Positions 1-9,839 are shown, counted from the first letter of the stretch. The stretch: 47,819 nucleotides of DNA from Lachnospiraceae bacterium (GCA_015056885.1 SVFL01000020.1:1-47819), one strand, 5' to 3'. Made by a program: numbers and translations. Notes: generated by a model not told the origin, from the letters alone.

Positions 1-907
1 GATCTGCGTAACAGGTATCGATGTCGCCTGCACGTCTCTCTTTGATAACATAAGGAATCTTCAAATCATTAGCCTCTTCGAAATTCTTAACGATATCGAG
101 TACACTATAACCCACACCGGTACCAAGGTTATAAATCTTAAGTCCTGCTTTTTCTTCAACCTTCTTCAAGGCTTTTACGTGGCCCTTGGCAAGGTCAACT
201 ACATGGATGTAGTCTCTCACACCGGTTCCGTCAGGAGTGTCGTAATCGTTACCGAATACTCCCAGCTCTTTTAATTTGCCTACTGCAACCTGTGTGATGT
301 AAGGCATCAGGTTGTTGGGAATACCATTGGGGTTCTCACCCATGGTTCCACTCTTGTGAGCACCGATGGGATTGAAATAACGAAGCAAAATCACATTCCA
401 TTCAGGGTCTGCTTTCTGAATATCAGACAAAATCTGCTCCAACATAGACTTAGTCCAACCATAAGGGTTGGTACATTGTCCCTTAGGGCACTCCTCTGTA
501 ATAGGTACAAATGCAGGATTGCCATATACCGTTGCACTGGAAGAAAAAATAATATTCTTCACGCCATGCTTTCTCATTACATCCACCAAAGTCAATGTAC
601 CTGCAATATTGTTCTCATAATACTCCCAGGGCTTCTGCACAGACTCTCCTACCGCCTTCAAACCTGCAAAATGGATTACTGCATCCACCTTTTCCTTGGA
701 AAAAATCTCCTCCAACGCTGCTCTATCCAGAATATCTGCCTTATAAAAAGGCACCTTCTTGCCGGTGATTGCCTCTACCCTCTCCAGAGACTTCTCACTG
801 GAATTGGACAAATTATCCAACACCACAACATCATAACCGGCTTCTTGAAGCTCAACTACCGTATGGCTACCGATAAAACCTGCACCACCTGTAACTAAAA
901 TACTCAT
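1..907 (-). CDS. galE: UDP-glucose 4-epimerase, partial (C-terminus beyond window edge)
   Basis: Interconverts UDP-glucose and UDP-galactose in the Leloir pathway and supplies UDP-galactose for surface glycans; cytosolic. I read it by reverse-translating from an ATG at 907, preceded by a GGAAGGAGC ribosome site. The protein starts [15 protein letters not shown], the NAD-binding GxxGxxG of extended short-chain dehydrogenases at residues 7-13. The catalytic Tyr-xxx-Lys pair is Y149/K153 (NPYGWTK), and an SSSATVYG strand precedes it. About 302 of the usual 330-340 residues are present; the frame is open to base 1, so the C-terminus is outside the window and it is not a pseudogene on this evidence. 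It lies 51 bp downstream of the UDP-sugar pyrophosphorylase gene on the same strand, and the two probably form one UDP-hexose operon. Family assignment is very secure. Confidence 0.95.
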   Translation of the reverse strand, partial: MSILVTGGAGFIGSHTVVELQEAGYDVVVLDNLSNSSEKSLERVEAITGKKVPFYKADILDRAALEEIFSKEKVDAVIHFAGLKAVGESVQKPWEYYENNIAGTLTLVDVMRKHGVKNIIFSSSATVYGNPAFVPITEECPKGQCTNPYGWTKSMLEQILSDIQKADPEWNVILLRYFNPIGAHKSGTMGENPNGIPNNLMPYITQVAVGKLKELGVFGNDYDTPDGTGVRDYIHVVDLAKGHVKALKKVEEKAGLKIYNLGTGVGYSVLDIVKNFEEANDLKIPYVIKERRAGDIDTCYAD

Positions 908-958
908 AATATGCTCCTTCCTATGCGAATCGCTTCAATCTCCCCAATTCGCTTGTTT

Positions 959-2191
959 TTACAGCACTACGCCGTTTTTCTCCAAAAGCTTTCTTGCACT
1001 CTCAACAGAATCCACACCTGTAGCATTCTTAATGGGTGCAAACTCTTTCTCACGCACCACCTCAAAGGGCAGGCAGGAATCCATCTCATGAATCATATCA
1101 AGCACCAGATTCTCAAACTTATATCCGTTGGGCTCTTCGGGCTTCACAAGCTCTCCTGCCTCATTCAGATAAGGAATCTTCTTCTCCACAATGTGAAGCT
1201 GCATATTAGAAGCCATCATTGCCTCCAACTCCTTCACTTTGAAGAGATAGTTCAAAATTACACCGAAATAATATGCATAATCGCCCTTTTCATCGCGGGC
1301 ATTCATCATTTCCTCAGTCAGCTCATAATATTCCACAATCGAGGGCTTACCATCCTCAAGGCACATCACGCCAACCTTCTCGTCAGGAGCACTTTTTCGT
1401 ACCACCTTAGAACCAACCACACAATTTTTCTGAATGGTCGCACCTACAAAACAAGGATCCGCAATACGCTGCAATACATTATCCACAGCAAATACATTCA
1501 GCCACTCAATGCCCTCTTCATGAACCATATCCAGCAAGCCATTCTTCTGTAAAGAAATAAACCAGCCGCCGTTACCGTTGGGTGAAGTGGACAACTTGCC
1601 TTTTTCCTCCAAATAAATCTTGCCATTATAGTCCGTAGCAGCTGCCATCTCCTGCTTAAAGAAATGAATGTACTCAGCCTTATAACCAAAATAATTCTTC
1701 TCCTCCAGGAAATTCATGGTAGCCTCATGATTCTTGTCACTGGTCATAACAAACAAATGAACCCATGCATCTGCCTGCTTTACTACATCCATCAGATTAT
1801 TTATCAGACACTCAAAAATATAGAGTTCTCTGGTAAGTCCTACATTGTACATCCCCTTAGGATTATCTGAACCCAGACGTGTGCCCATACCACCTGCCAG
1901 AAGCACCGCACCTACCTTACCGGCACGAATAGCCTCCAAACCGGTCTGTGTAAAGCTCTCACGATTTGCCTCAATCTCATCCAACTGCATAGCCGCCAAA
2001 GGAGTAATCTCGCCCTTCTTCGCCAAATCTTCTTTGTGAAGGCACGCTTCCAGAATACTCATGTCTGTCGCATCAATCTGGTCCAACAGTGCCTGTTTCT
2101 CTGCCTCAGAAAGCTCATCATAATATTTCAGGACATGTGTCTGACCATATTTTTCCAGTTTCTCCTTCGCCTGCTCCAATGTCATGTTCAT
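959..2191 (-). CDS. UDPGP type 1 family UDP-sugar pyrophosphorylase (UTP-sugar-1-phosphate uridylyltransferase)
   Basis: Predicted to make UDP-sugars from UTP and a sugar-1-phosphate. It belongs to the eukaryote-like UDPGP family (UGP1/UAP1 fold), not the GalU family usual in bacteria. The signature nucleotide loop LLAGGMGTRLGSDNPKGM lies about residues 97-114, followed by VMTSDKNH and an SPNGNGG loop, as in UAP/UGP enzymes. The open frame reaches 2269, but the start at 2191 (MNMTLEQAKEKL) is preferred: GTGAGG sits about 6 bases upstream, while no site precedes 2269. Length is then 410 aa, normal for the bacterial branch. galE follows 51 bp downstream, so glucose-1-P, galactose-1-P or GlcNAc-1-P are all possible substrates; the sequence alone does not decide. 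Confidence 0.85.
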   Translation of the reverse strand: MNMTLEQAKEKLEKYGQTHVLKYYDELSEAEKQALLDQIDATDMSILEACLHKEDLAKKGEITPLAAMQLDEIEANRESFTQTGLEAIRAGKVGAVLLAGGMGTRLGSDNPKGMYNVGLTRELYIFECLINNLMDVVKQADAWVHLFVMTSDKNHEATMNFLEEKNYFGYKAEYIHFFKQEMAAATDYNGKIYLEEKGKLSTSPNGNGGWFISLQKNGLLDMVHEEGIEWLNVFAVDNVLQRIADPCFVGATIQKNCVVGSKVVRKSAPDEKVGVMCLEDGKPSIVEYYELTEEMMNARDEKGDYAYYFGVILNYLFKVKELEAMMASNMQLHIVEKKIPYLNEAGELVKPEEPNGYKFENLVLDMIHEMDSCLPFEVVREKEFAPIKNATGVDSVESARKLLEKNGVVL

Positions 2192-2335
2192 AATCATCCT
2201 CACTTTTTGTATTATTCTCCATAATAAAATATGTAATTTAAGGGAGACATTTGTTACAGCATAGCACAATAAAAGCTTTTCGTCACCGATTTTAAAGGAA
2301 TTTTCAAAAACTTTTAAGAAAATCCCCCACTCCGG

Positions 2336-3166
2336 CTACAAATCCAATCCCCCAAAGAAATCTGAAATACCAAAATGTTCCGACTTATATCTCATCAGAT
2401 AAGCCCGAAGCTCCGGCTTATCCTCTCTCACATCTGTCAAAAGTCCGTCAAAATTCTCCTCCGTAATACATCCCAAATCCGCAAAAAGCTGATAATACAA
2501 CCGCTCATCTCCATGCTCTACAAGTACTACCTGCCAGGTTTCCTCGCTTTCGCACCCCTTAGTATGCTCCCGCAAATAGCTCTCCAACAGTTGTCTCATC
2601 GACTGCCCTAACCCCAAAGGATACAACAAACGTAAGAAAGCTAACCGCACTTTCCATTTTCTTCGATTACTGATATAAGCAGTTAAATCCGTACTTCCAT
2701 AATCTTCCTCACCACAGAGCACCTGCTTAGAATAGCCTTCCGTGTCCGGGCTTTCCAGAATCACCTGCATTCTGGCATCCCATTTTTGCAGCCACTCTGC
2801 ACTGCCGGCTTCTTTGGCATCCAACAGATACGGAGCATCCGCCACTGTCACCGCCGCTGCAAGAAGCGCTGCAACAGCCTGTGCATCCGACTCTGCATTT
2901 TCCGGTGTCGTACCCACATACAAAAATCTAAGGCCCTTGCACTCAAGAAACACAGCTCTGCCAAAGACAGGCCTGCCCTCAAACACTGCTGTGTGAAGAT
3001 TATCACAATAGGCAAAGGCCCAGTCTCCAACTTCTGTCACGCAAGCCGGAACAGTTATCTTTCTTAAATTTTTCTTACTCAAAAATTCCTTGCGCGCAAT
3101 CTCTCGCACAGGACGTCCATCCACTTCCTCTGGCATCCGCACCTCACCTGTCGATTCCCAAGCCAT
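2336..3166 (-). CDS. Leucine-rich-repeat (BspA-like) protein, third gene of the VWA/MoxR operon
   Basis: 276 aa with no signal peptide or membrane segment, so probably cytosolic. The N-terminal ~90 residues carry BspA/LRR_5-type repeats: xxITVPACVTEVGDWAFAYCDNL and a second unit VFGRAVFLECKGLRFLYV. The remainder is helical, resembles nothing I recognise, and has a YxxxFADLGCITEENFDGLL stretch. The frame opens at a GTG at 3196, but ATG 3166 has AAGGTGAGG immediately upstream and is preferred. It follows the MoxR-type ATPase gene by 64 bp on the same strand and is probably co-transcribed. It may be an adaptor or substrate-recognition subunit for the ATPase/VWA pair; that is inference from position only. 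Confidence 0.65.
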   Translation of the reverse strand: MAWESTGEVRMPEEVDGRPVREIARKEFLSKKNLRKITVPACVTEVGDWAFAYCDNLHTAVFEGRPVFGRAVFLECKGLRFLYVGTTPENAESDAQAVAALLAAAVTVADAPYLLDAKEAGSAEWLQKWDARMQVILESPDTEGYSKQVLCGEEDYGSTDLTAYISNRRKWKVRLAFLRLLYPLGLGQSMRQLLESYLREHTKGCESEETWQVVLVEHGDERLYYQLFADLGCITEENFDGLLTDVREDKPELRAYLMRYKSEHFGISDFFGGLDL

Positions 3167-3230
3167 TACCTCACCTTCTTTCCACAACACTTGCACTTAA
3201 GCTATTCTCTATTATTCCGATGCCCAACAC

Positions 3231-4742
3231 CTACAAGCCCAATTCCGCAATCTGAGCCTTGATATCCTCACTGCGCTCACTAAGCATCAGTTCCTTGTTG
3301 TGACGTTTATACCCTTCGCAGCCAAAAGTTGCGATAAACTGCGCCCCTGCACGATCTACCGTAAGTTCTGTCACCAAAATCAGCATCTCATTGCCCTGGT
3401 CAAAAGCTTCCTCCACAAAAGCAAACAACGCCTCCAGTTCCGATTTCACCCATTCGGTCTTGCGTTTCATAAGTTCTACTTCGGCATCGTATTTCCCCTT
3501 AAGAAACGCAAATGCTTCCATTCCTGTGGCACATTCCATTAAAACCGCTCTCTGCTGATCTGCCAGAAAATGAATCACCTTCATAAACTTCTTTCTGTCT
3601 GCATCAGATAAAGAATTGGCTGTCTGCAAATTATGAAGCTGCTTGTTCTTCCCCTCTGCAAGTTCACCCAAAAGGTCCACTACCTGCTCCGCCTTCATTC
3701 CCTCTGACTTTGATTTGATTACCTTCAGGGGCACTAACAAATCCGTCAGGTAAGCCGCTTTTTCCATTACATCCTTCATATCCGCCAGTACACGGTCCAA
3801 AAGCATTCCCAATAAGGACAAGCGCTCATCAAAGGGAGCTTGCTTGGCTCTGGCAATGGCCTGTACCGAAGGCATTCCCTCTAAAATATCATTAATCTGA
3901 TAATCCTTCTTATACTTATTGTAAAGGTCATAGTATGCGGTAAATTCTTTGACAATCCTGTCATTTCGAATATACTGTCCCACCAATTCTTCTTCCACTA
4001 CCATCTCTTCTTCCTCGTAGAGAAGAAGCATCTGAGACAAATCCTCCCAACCTCTGGCAGTCACATAACTCCTGCCCTTAGTAGTCATTTCCATGCAATA
4101 AAAATATTCTTTTTTCAAATCCAGGAAATTAGTAATGGCAGGATGCAAACTTTTTTCTCTGGCATATTCCTTCCAGATACGCAAATCCGGCTCCACCTCA
4201 AGCACCTTCAAACGGTCCATGGTTACAACATCAAACTCCCGCACGGACTTGTTGTACTCCGGCGGATTACCTGCCGTTACAATAACCCATCCTTCCGGAA
4301 CCTGATGTCTGCCGAATACTTTGTATTGCAAAAACTGCAACATCGAGGGAGCCAGCGTCTCAGACACGCAATTTATCTCATCCAAAAACAGAATTCCCTC
4401 TCTAATACCACTCTCCTCCATGGTATCGTATATAGATGCAATAATTTCACTCATGGTATACTCAGACACCTGATACTCCTGGCCACCATAAGTCTTCTGC
4501 GTGATAAAGGGCAATCCCAACGCTGACTGTCTTGTATGATGGGTCATGGAATAAGATACCAGTGCCACTCCCAGTTCCTGAGCTATCTGCTCCATAATGG
4601 CCGTCTTACCGATTCCCGGCGCACCCACCATAAAAATAGGCCTCTGACGTACTACCGGCACCCGATACTCACCAAATTCGTTTTTCTTCAGATATAAATT
4701 CACGGAATCCTTGATATATTCCTTCGCCTGCTTAATATTCAT
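3231..4742 (-). CDS. MoxR-type AAA+ ATPase
   Basis: 503 aa. Walker A is GAPGIGKT at residues 40-47, Walker B is ILFLDEIN with the Asp-Glu pair at 121-122, and sensor 1 lies in VTAGNP (Asn159). The TMDRL segment that follows is typical of the MoxR/RavA branch. The C-terminal ~200 residues are helical and family-specific. MoxR ATPases work with VWA-domain partners as chaperone-like remodelling machines, possibly in metal insertion or complex assembly; the substrate of this branch is unknown. The partner gene lies immediately upstream and overlaps this start by 11 bases, which suggests translational coupling. The start at 4742 has TGGAGG 9-10 bases upstream. Family is firm; biological role is not. 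Confidence 0.85.
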   Translation of the reverse strand: MNIKQAKEYIKDSVNLYLKKNEFGEYRVPVVRQRPIFMVGAPGIGKTAIMEQIAQELGVALVSYSMTHHTRQSALGLPFITQKTYGGQEYQVSEYTMSEIIASIYDTMEESGIREGILFLDEINCVSETLAPSMLQFLQYKVFGRHQVPEGWVIVTAGNPPEYNKSVREFDVVTMDRLKVLEVEPDLRIWKEYAREKSLHPAITNFLDLKKEYFYCMEMTTKGRSYVTARGWEDLSQMLLLYEEEEMVVEEELVGQYIRNDRIVKEFTAYYDLYNKYKKDYQINDILEGMPSVQAIARAKQAPFDERLSLLGMLLDRVLADMKDVMEKAAYLTDLLVPLKVIKSKSEGMKAEQVVDLLGELAEGKNKQLHNLQTANSLSDADRKKFMKVIHFLADQQRAVLMECATGMEAFAFLKGKYDAEVELMKRKTEWVKSELEALFAFVEEAFDQGNEMLILVTELTVDRAGAQFIATFGCEGYKRHNKELMLSERSEDIKAQIAELGL

Positions 4743-6027
4743 CCGCTTCTTCCTCCAACAAATCGCTTTCCAAAATCACCTTCAGACTCCAGGGAGGCAC
4801 CGGCCCCCTATTCTCATCCTCATCCAAAAAGGCAAATATCACATCATAATCAGGCATGCGTTCCGGATAAATTCCATAACCGTCCGTAAAATAAATCAGA
4901 CCCTTTAGATTCTCAAACTCACCCTGACCTTTTAACTGCTCCAGATAATCAAACACCGGCCGAAAATCCGTAGCACCAAATCCATTCAACTTTCCATACT
5001 TCATAAAATTCTCAAAATCATCATCGCAGGTAATTTTTGTGTCACTCTGCACTTCATTGTCACACTGAATGATATGCACATTTATTTTATGAAAGAAATT
5101 TTCCGTTCCCTTCAAAATAGAATAGGTCTTCTGCAAAAATGCCTTCACCAACGGTCCTCTACAGGAAGCCGAGGTGTCTATTGCAATAACAAACTCCTTC
5201 ACTTTATGAGCTTCCTTATACTCCAGAGGCTCAATCAAGGGCAGGTTCCCATAATGCTCCAACCCATAAGTATAGTATATATAATCAAATTCATCATCGT
5301 TTACCGTAATATCTTCCCCCATCACAGTAAACTTCTTCAAAATCTCACTGTAATCATATTTGTCTCTGGTAGTTTCCTCCAGATTCTTTTCCAAGGTCTC
5401 CGCACCGGACCTGGCTTTGGTAAAAGATTTCAAATCTGCCTTGATGCGCTCGCTAATCTTTTTCCACTGTTCCAGCGTAATTTCCAAATTCTCCACAGGC
5501 TTCCAGAGACTGTGAACATCCTTGACAAACAATCGCACAAGCTCGCCATGTTCCCTCTCCGTCAAAGGATTATGCCGCAAATATCGGTAAATACGCTCTG
5601 CCGTTAATGCTCCGATATCCTCCTTCAGAATCTTAAGCTTTCTTGCACAGTCTGCATCCGTTTCCAAAGTCACACCGGGCAATTGAAGCTCCAAAATCAC
5701 ATTTTCCACTGCAATGTCCGTGGCTAAATCCCACAAATCCGTCTCAAGCTTATCATATTGGAAGCTGTGAGCAAACACGCAGTGAAAAAGTGTATGCAAA
5801 TAAGTCCTTGCAACCCTTTTGGGTTCATCCTGATAACTCTTTAATACATACACCGGGTCATAATAGCACACACGCCCATCCGTGGCGATGCAGTTCATAT
5901 TCCCCTGTTCACGCCACGGGAGTCTGTCCAGTGCCGTATCCAAGAAACGCAGGTGCATCAAAAGATCATCATGGGCAAGCTTCCATATTTGATTTGCTAA
6001 ACTTGAAATTTTTCCTTTATCTGCCAT
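4732..6027 (-). CDS. VWA-like protein with a DUF2201-type putative metallopeptidase domain
   Basis: 431 aa, soluble. The C-terminal von Willebrand A domain has an intact MIDAS motif, DTSAS at 284-288, preceded by the strand EFVIAI, so it probably binds Mg and a protein ligand. The N-terminal half resembles the zincin-like DUF2201 domain, but the expected HExxH reads HTLFH at 78-82, with H87 nearby. The catalytic glutamate is therefore missing and peptidase activity is unlikely. It is the first gene of the operon, overlapping the MoxR ATPase gene by 11 bases, an arrangement comparable to RavA-ViaA. AAAAGGAG lies just upstream of ATG 6027. The divergent AEC transporter gene starts 145 bp away. 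Confidence 0.8.
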   Translation of the reverse strand: MADKGKISSLANQIWKLAHDDLLMHLRFLDTALDRLPWREQGNMNCIATDGRVCYYDPVYVLKSYQDEPKRVARTYLHTLFHCVFAHSFQYDKLETDLWDLATDIAVENVILELQLPGVTLETDADCARKLKILKEDIGALTAERIYRYLRHNPLTEREHGELVRLFVKDVHSLWKPVENLEITLEQWKKISERIKADLKSFTKARSGAETLEKNLEETTRDKYDYSEILKKFTVMGEDITVNDDEFDYIYYTYGLEHYGNLPLIEPLEYKEAHKVKEFVIAIDTSASCRGPLVKAFLQKTYSILKGTENFFHKINVHIIQCDNEVQSDTKITCDDDFENFMKYGKLNGFGATDFRPVFDYLEQLKGQGEFENLKGLIYFTDGYGIYPERMPDYDVIFAFLDEDENRGPVPPWSLKVILESDLLEEEADEY

Positions 6028-6172
6028 GTTTTCTCCTTTTCCTCTGCTTCACCTATTTTATCATGATAGTCTTTTGCATACAAGCCGAAGTCTTTTCTTT
6101 TCGGGCAATGTATATTATAATCAAACAAGTAACAGGCTACTCAAAAGTTATGCCGGAAAGGAATGAATTTGT

Positions 6173-7180
6173 ATGTTAGATTTATTTGTTTTTGCACTAA
6201 ACGCAGTGATGCCTATCATCTTATTGATTGCACTGGGATATGTTTTAAAGAAAAATGGACTGTTTACCAAGGAGTTCCTTAAGGTTGGCAACAAGACGGT
6301 TTTCCGGGTGTTACTGCCGGTACTGTTATTTACCAACCTTGCCAAAATGGACGGTTTCTCCGTGCTAAGAGGCGATTTGGTCATTTACGTTGTACTTGCA
6401 ATTGCACTACTTTTTATCATCGGTTTAATACTTGCATACATCACTCCTGACAAACGCCAAAAAGGTGTGTTGCATCAATGTGTATTCCGCTCCAACTTTG
6501 CATTAATCGGTGTTCCTCTGGCGCAGCTTATCGCCGGTGACAGTGGTGTACAATCGGCAGCCGTACTCTCCACCTTTACCATACCGATTTTTAATATCTC
6601 CGCAGTAATCGCTCTGTCTGCATATACCGGCAACCAGACCGCAGCCGGTCCCAAAATAAAGAAAATACTTCGTGACATTGCACACAATCCCCTGCTTTGG
6701 GGCGTATTGGCCGGAGTGTTGTATGTGTTTATTAAGCCCTTTTTTGCAATGCTACCCGCTACGGTCACAGACTTTTGCAGTAAATTTACTTTTCTGTGGA
6801 CTGCCCTGGATTACCTTGCCAAAGCCTCCACTCCCGTATCTCTCCTGGTATTGGGCGGACAATTTGAATTAAGTCATATCAAAGGTTTACGCAAACAAAT
6901 CCTCTTAGGTGTATCGGGAAGACTGCTCTTCGCTCCCGTTCTCGGCATTGGCAGTGCCGTACTCCTTCAATATTTGGGAATTCTTCATTTTGACAGCGGC
7001 ATCTATGCCGCACTGATTGCTCTTTTTGCCACACCTGTAGCAGTGGCCAGCGCCATCATGGCAGAGGAAATGGACAATGACGGTTCTCTTGCCGGCCAGC
7101 TGGTGGTCTGGACCACATTACTGTCCTCCGTGGTCATTTTCCTCGCAATTGTACTGTTACGCGGATTAGGTATGCTGTGA
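6173..7180 (+). CDS. AEC family (auxin efflux carrier-like) membrane transporter
   Basis: 335 aa, almost entirely hydrophobic, with about ten predicted membrane helices in two halves, as in PF03547. The N-terminal helix (FALNAVMPIILLIALGYVLKK), the FRVLLPVLLFTNLAKM segment, and the C-terminal ATPVAVASAIMAEEM helix are typical of this family. Bacterial members carry organic acids such as malate or malonate, or are uncharacterised. No neighbouring metabolic gene reveals the substrate. GGAAAGGAATG precedes ATG 6173, and a strong terminator follows the stop at once, so it appears to be a single-gene unit divergent from the VWA/MoxR operon. Confidence 0.85.
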   Translation: MLDLFVFALNAVMPIILLIALGYVLKKNGLFTKEFLKVGNKTVFRVLLPVLLFTNLAKMDGFSVLRGDLVIYVVLAIALLFIIGLILAYITPDKRQKGVLHQCVFRSNFALIGVPLAQLIAGDSGVQSAAVLSTFTIPIFNISAVIALSAYTGNQTAAGPKIKKILRDIAHNPLLWGVLAGVLYVFIKPFFAMLPATVTDFCSKFTFLWTALDYLAKASTPVSLLVLGGQFELSHIKGLRKQILLGVSGRLLFAPVLGIGSAVLLQYLGILHFDSGIYAALIALFATPVAVASAIMAEEMDNDGSLAGQLVVWTTLLSSVVIFLAIVLLRGLGML

Positions 7181-7183
7181 CGC

Positions 7184-7221
7184 AAGAACTCCTCAAGCCA
7201 TCGGCTTGAGGAGTTCTTTTA
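7184..7221 (+). terminator. Intrinsic terminator of the AEC transporter gene
   Basis: A perfect 16-bp inverted repeat (7184-7199 and 7203-7218, containing AAGAACTCCTCAAGCC) with a 3-base loop, ending in a short T run. It starts 3 bases after the transporter stop. Convergent transcription from the dynamin-like gene stops at 7238, so it also separates the two genes. Confidence 0.9.
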
Positions 7222-7237
7222 TGTTCCAATATTCTAA

Positions 7238-9718
7238 TTACAACCAGAAGGATGTCAGTCTCAGATTCCAAATAATATCGTTCAACTGCTTCTGACAGTC
7301 AAACAACTCCGTTGCCACATCTGCTACCTTGTCACCCAAATCCTGCATTGCGTCACGATTCTCAACCATGGCTTTCATGTACAGGGAGTATGTTTCCAAA
7401 TTGGACTCAAACTGATTCTTAATCTGCATCAGCAAAGATTCCAATGCATTACGGTAGTCTGCACTATAATCCACACACATACTGTCCGCAATGTTAACCA
7501 GCATCTTCTCTACATCCTGAATAAATCCTGTCTTATCCAGATATTCACCCTTGAACATCAGGAAATTCTCTGTACGACAGTGAGAGTCATACAGCTCACC
7601 CCAGTTGGTGATGCCGGGCTTTACTACCTGAGGCACCGGTACATCCAAGAAGAACTTCTTAGCAGCCTTACTGATGTTACCGTTCTCCATGATAGTCTGC
7701 TTCACTGCATCCATAAATGCATCACGTTTACCTTCCAGGAGAAGCTTTCTTTGCGTCAGGAACTGATCGGTATACTCGTCAATAGCACGATTAATCATAT
7801 CGCGGACATTGTCCTTATCACGATCCTTCACCTTTACACGACCTAAGATTCCAAGAAACCAACCTCTCAGCTCTCTATCCATGTAATTCTTGGTGTTACC
7901 TACAATTGCGCTGTAAAGAGTAGCCCTGTCCAAGCCCAGTGCCTTAACAGCCTCCTCTGGGAGTGGCATATTCTCCGGAATAGAAGAAACACTGTACTCT
8001 CTCTCTATAGTCTCATTGATGGTCTTGCGAAGCTCAACGATATTCTTCTCAATCTCTTTAATCTCCTCACGATTACTCTCACGAAGAGATACTGCACGAT
8101 TGCTCAGCTTGGACAATGCCTTGTCCACACTGTCGATAATAGCAGATGCCTTTACAGCAGATGCGTACTTCTCACCATACTGTAAAATCTCACTCTCCAA
8201 TGCATAGAGACCGGTTGCAACCTCCAAAATGGAAGAATCATCCTTTCTCTCCTCTGCATCAGCCAATGCCTCCTCACAACGCTCAATCATACGATTGGTT
8301 GCAAACTCAGATCTTGCACATCTGTTCTCTCTATAACAGTAACCACCAAACTTGTCAGTCATGTTGGTGATACCTTTTCTAAACTCACACTGATCCTTCT
8401 CGGACGCAATGCCGTTCTTCACCGCTCTTGCCGCATAACCAAACTTCGCGGACAGGAAAAACAGCTTCTTGTCTGCCAGTCTGATGGAGAAGGAATCGTC
8501 ATCCTTGTACTTAATCTCCTCATGCTGCAAATCTTTTCTTGCATCTGCATCAATACTGTCAGACCAGTTGATTACGAACAGCGAACGACCAATATCAATA
8601 CTGGTCTTACTGTTCTTCTCCTCAGCCTCTTTCAGATACTTAAGCAACGCATTGTTACCGCTACCCTCAGTCTTGTTAGGTGCAGCAACAAAAATCAAAA
8701 TAGACTGCTTCTGCTCAGACAGTGCATCCATCAATACAGTCTGATGCTGTGCATAGTTACTGTCAGTACCGGGAGTATCGTAAATTACATACTGAACATT
8801 GGGGCTGTCCAATGCAACCGGGAAACGGATTCTGATATCAGAAGACACATCATCCATATTGTTCAGCATAGTCAAAATCGCACGGATCTGATCATGCTGC
8901 GCCAACTTCTCAGTATATACTCGATTCACCTCATCCTGAATCTGTTCCTTCGTCTCATCCTTCATGGGACCACAGGTGAATTCAAAACCTTCCTTACTCT
9001 TATTCCACATCAAAGCAGTATAATGATTACCAATCTCAAAACTGATAGTCACATTCTCATTTGCCTTGGGGCTGGAAATACAAAACATTTTAGCAGTCTC
9101 AGAAGTAATCTTCTCAGGAAGAATCTTATATCCAAGAAGAGCATTGATAAGTGTAGACTTACCCGCACTATAAACACCGGTAAAGCAAAGGCTCACCGCA
9201 TTATCATTCAGACTGTCAATCTTGTCATGAATGTTATTACGCTCCTCATCAATCTGCTCAGCAAAACTCTCAGCACTCTTCTTGACATTTTCATTCTCAA
9301 GAGGAATCTCAAACAGCTTCTGTCTGTGTTTACGCAAAATCTCGGTTGCCTGCTCACCATATTTCTTAACTTCGTCAAAAGTATGTGCCATATCAGGCAA
9401 CTCAGCAATAAGAGTAGGTGTAATCTGACATTCCTCAGAATCTGCATTATGGTACTCTACCATCTGTACAAAATCTTCGTAATCCATTTTGGTCGTTACG
9501 ACCTGCATCTCGATGTCCTTCTGGCCATCAAACGCATTCGCAATATCCTCAAAGAAAGCATTACCATGATCCTGCAATACAAAATTACCCTTGGCATTCA
9601 TATACTGCATAAGACGGCTGTCGCTTCGGATTGCGATTTCCTGTCCGTCCTCAAAACGATGGAATTCCACTTCCTTCTTGGCCGGATGATACTTCATCTG
9701 TAAAACCTGCTTGCTCAT
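7238..9718 (-). CDS. Stand-alone bacterial dynamin-like GTPase
   Basis: 826 aa. The GTPase motifs are clear: G1 GVYSAGKS (181-188), a G2 Thr/Ser region in PEKITSETAK (about 202-209), G3 DTPG (314-317), and a G4-like NWSD (384-387) in place of [N/T]KxD. About 170 residues of unrecognised sequence precede the GTPase domain. The rest is mostly helical with long charged segments (about 520-590), consistent with dynamin neck and trunk bundles. I see no convincing membrane-spanning paddle. Bacterial dynamins remodel or protect membranes, and some act in phage or stress tolerance. Here it is a single gene rather than the common tandem pair. GGGAGG precedes ATG 9718. Confidence 0.85.
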   Translation of the reverse strand: MSKQVLQMKYHPAKKEVEFHRFEDGQEIAIRSDSRLMQYMNAKGNFVLQDHGNAFFEDIANAFDGQKDIEMQVVTTKMDYEDFVQMVEYHNADSEECQITPTLIAELPDMAHTFDEVKKYGEQATEILRKHRQKLFEIPLENENVKKSAESFAEQIDEERNNIHDKIDSLNDNAVSLCFTGVYSAGKSTLINALLGYKILPEKITSETAKMFCISSPKANENVTISFEIGNHYTALMWNKSKEGFEFTCGPMKDETKEQIQDEVNRVYTEKLAQHDQIRAILTMLNNMDDVSSDIRIRFPVALDSPNVQYVIYDTPGTDSNYAQHQTVLMDALSEQKQSILIFVAAPNKTEGSGNNALLKYLKEAEEKNSKTSIDIGRSLFVINWSDSIDADARKDLQHEEIKYKDDDSFSIRLADKKLFFLSAKFGYAARAVKNGIASEKDQCEFRKGITNMTDKFGGYCYRENRCARSEFATNRMIERCEEALADAEERKDDSSILEVATGLYALESEILQYGEKYASAVKASAIIDSVDKALSKLSNRAVSLRESNREEIKEIEKNIVELRKTINETIEREYSVSSIPENMPLPEEAVKALGLDRATLYSAIVGNTKNYMDRELRGWFLGILGRVKVKDRDKDNVRDMINRAIDEYTDQFLTQRKLLLEGKRDAFMDAVKQTIMENGNISKAAKKFFLDVPVPQVVKPGITNWGELYDSHCRTENFLMFKGEYLDKTGFIQDVEKMLVNIADSMCVDYSADYRNALESLLMQIKNQFESNLETYSLYMKAMVENRDAMQDLGDKVADVATELFDCQKQLNDIIWNLRLTSFWL

Positions 9719-9839
9719 GCTTACCTCCCATATATATCCATAACGATTCTAAAAATCGAAATAAGCTCGGACAACGGAGAAGATGGTGCACTATCATCTT
9801 TAAAAGATAACCCTCTTTCCCCACTTTATAATTATTTTT

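Noticed and set aside
8522..9703. 393-aa plus-strand open frame
   Set aside because: Antisense to the dynamin-like GTPase, no ribosome site, no recognisable domain.
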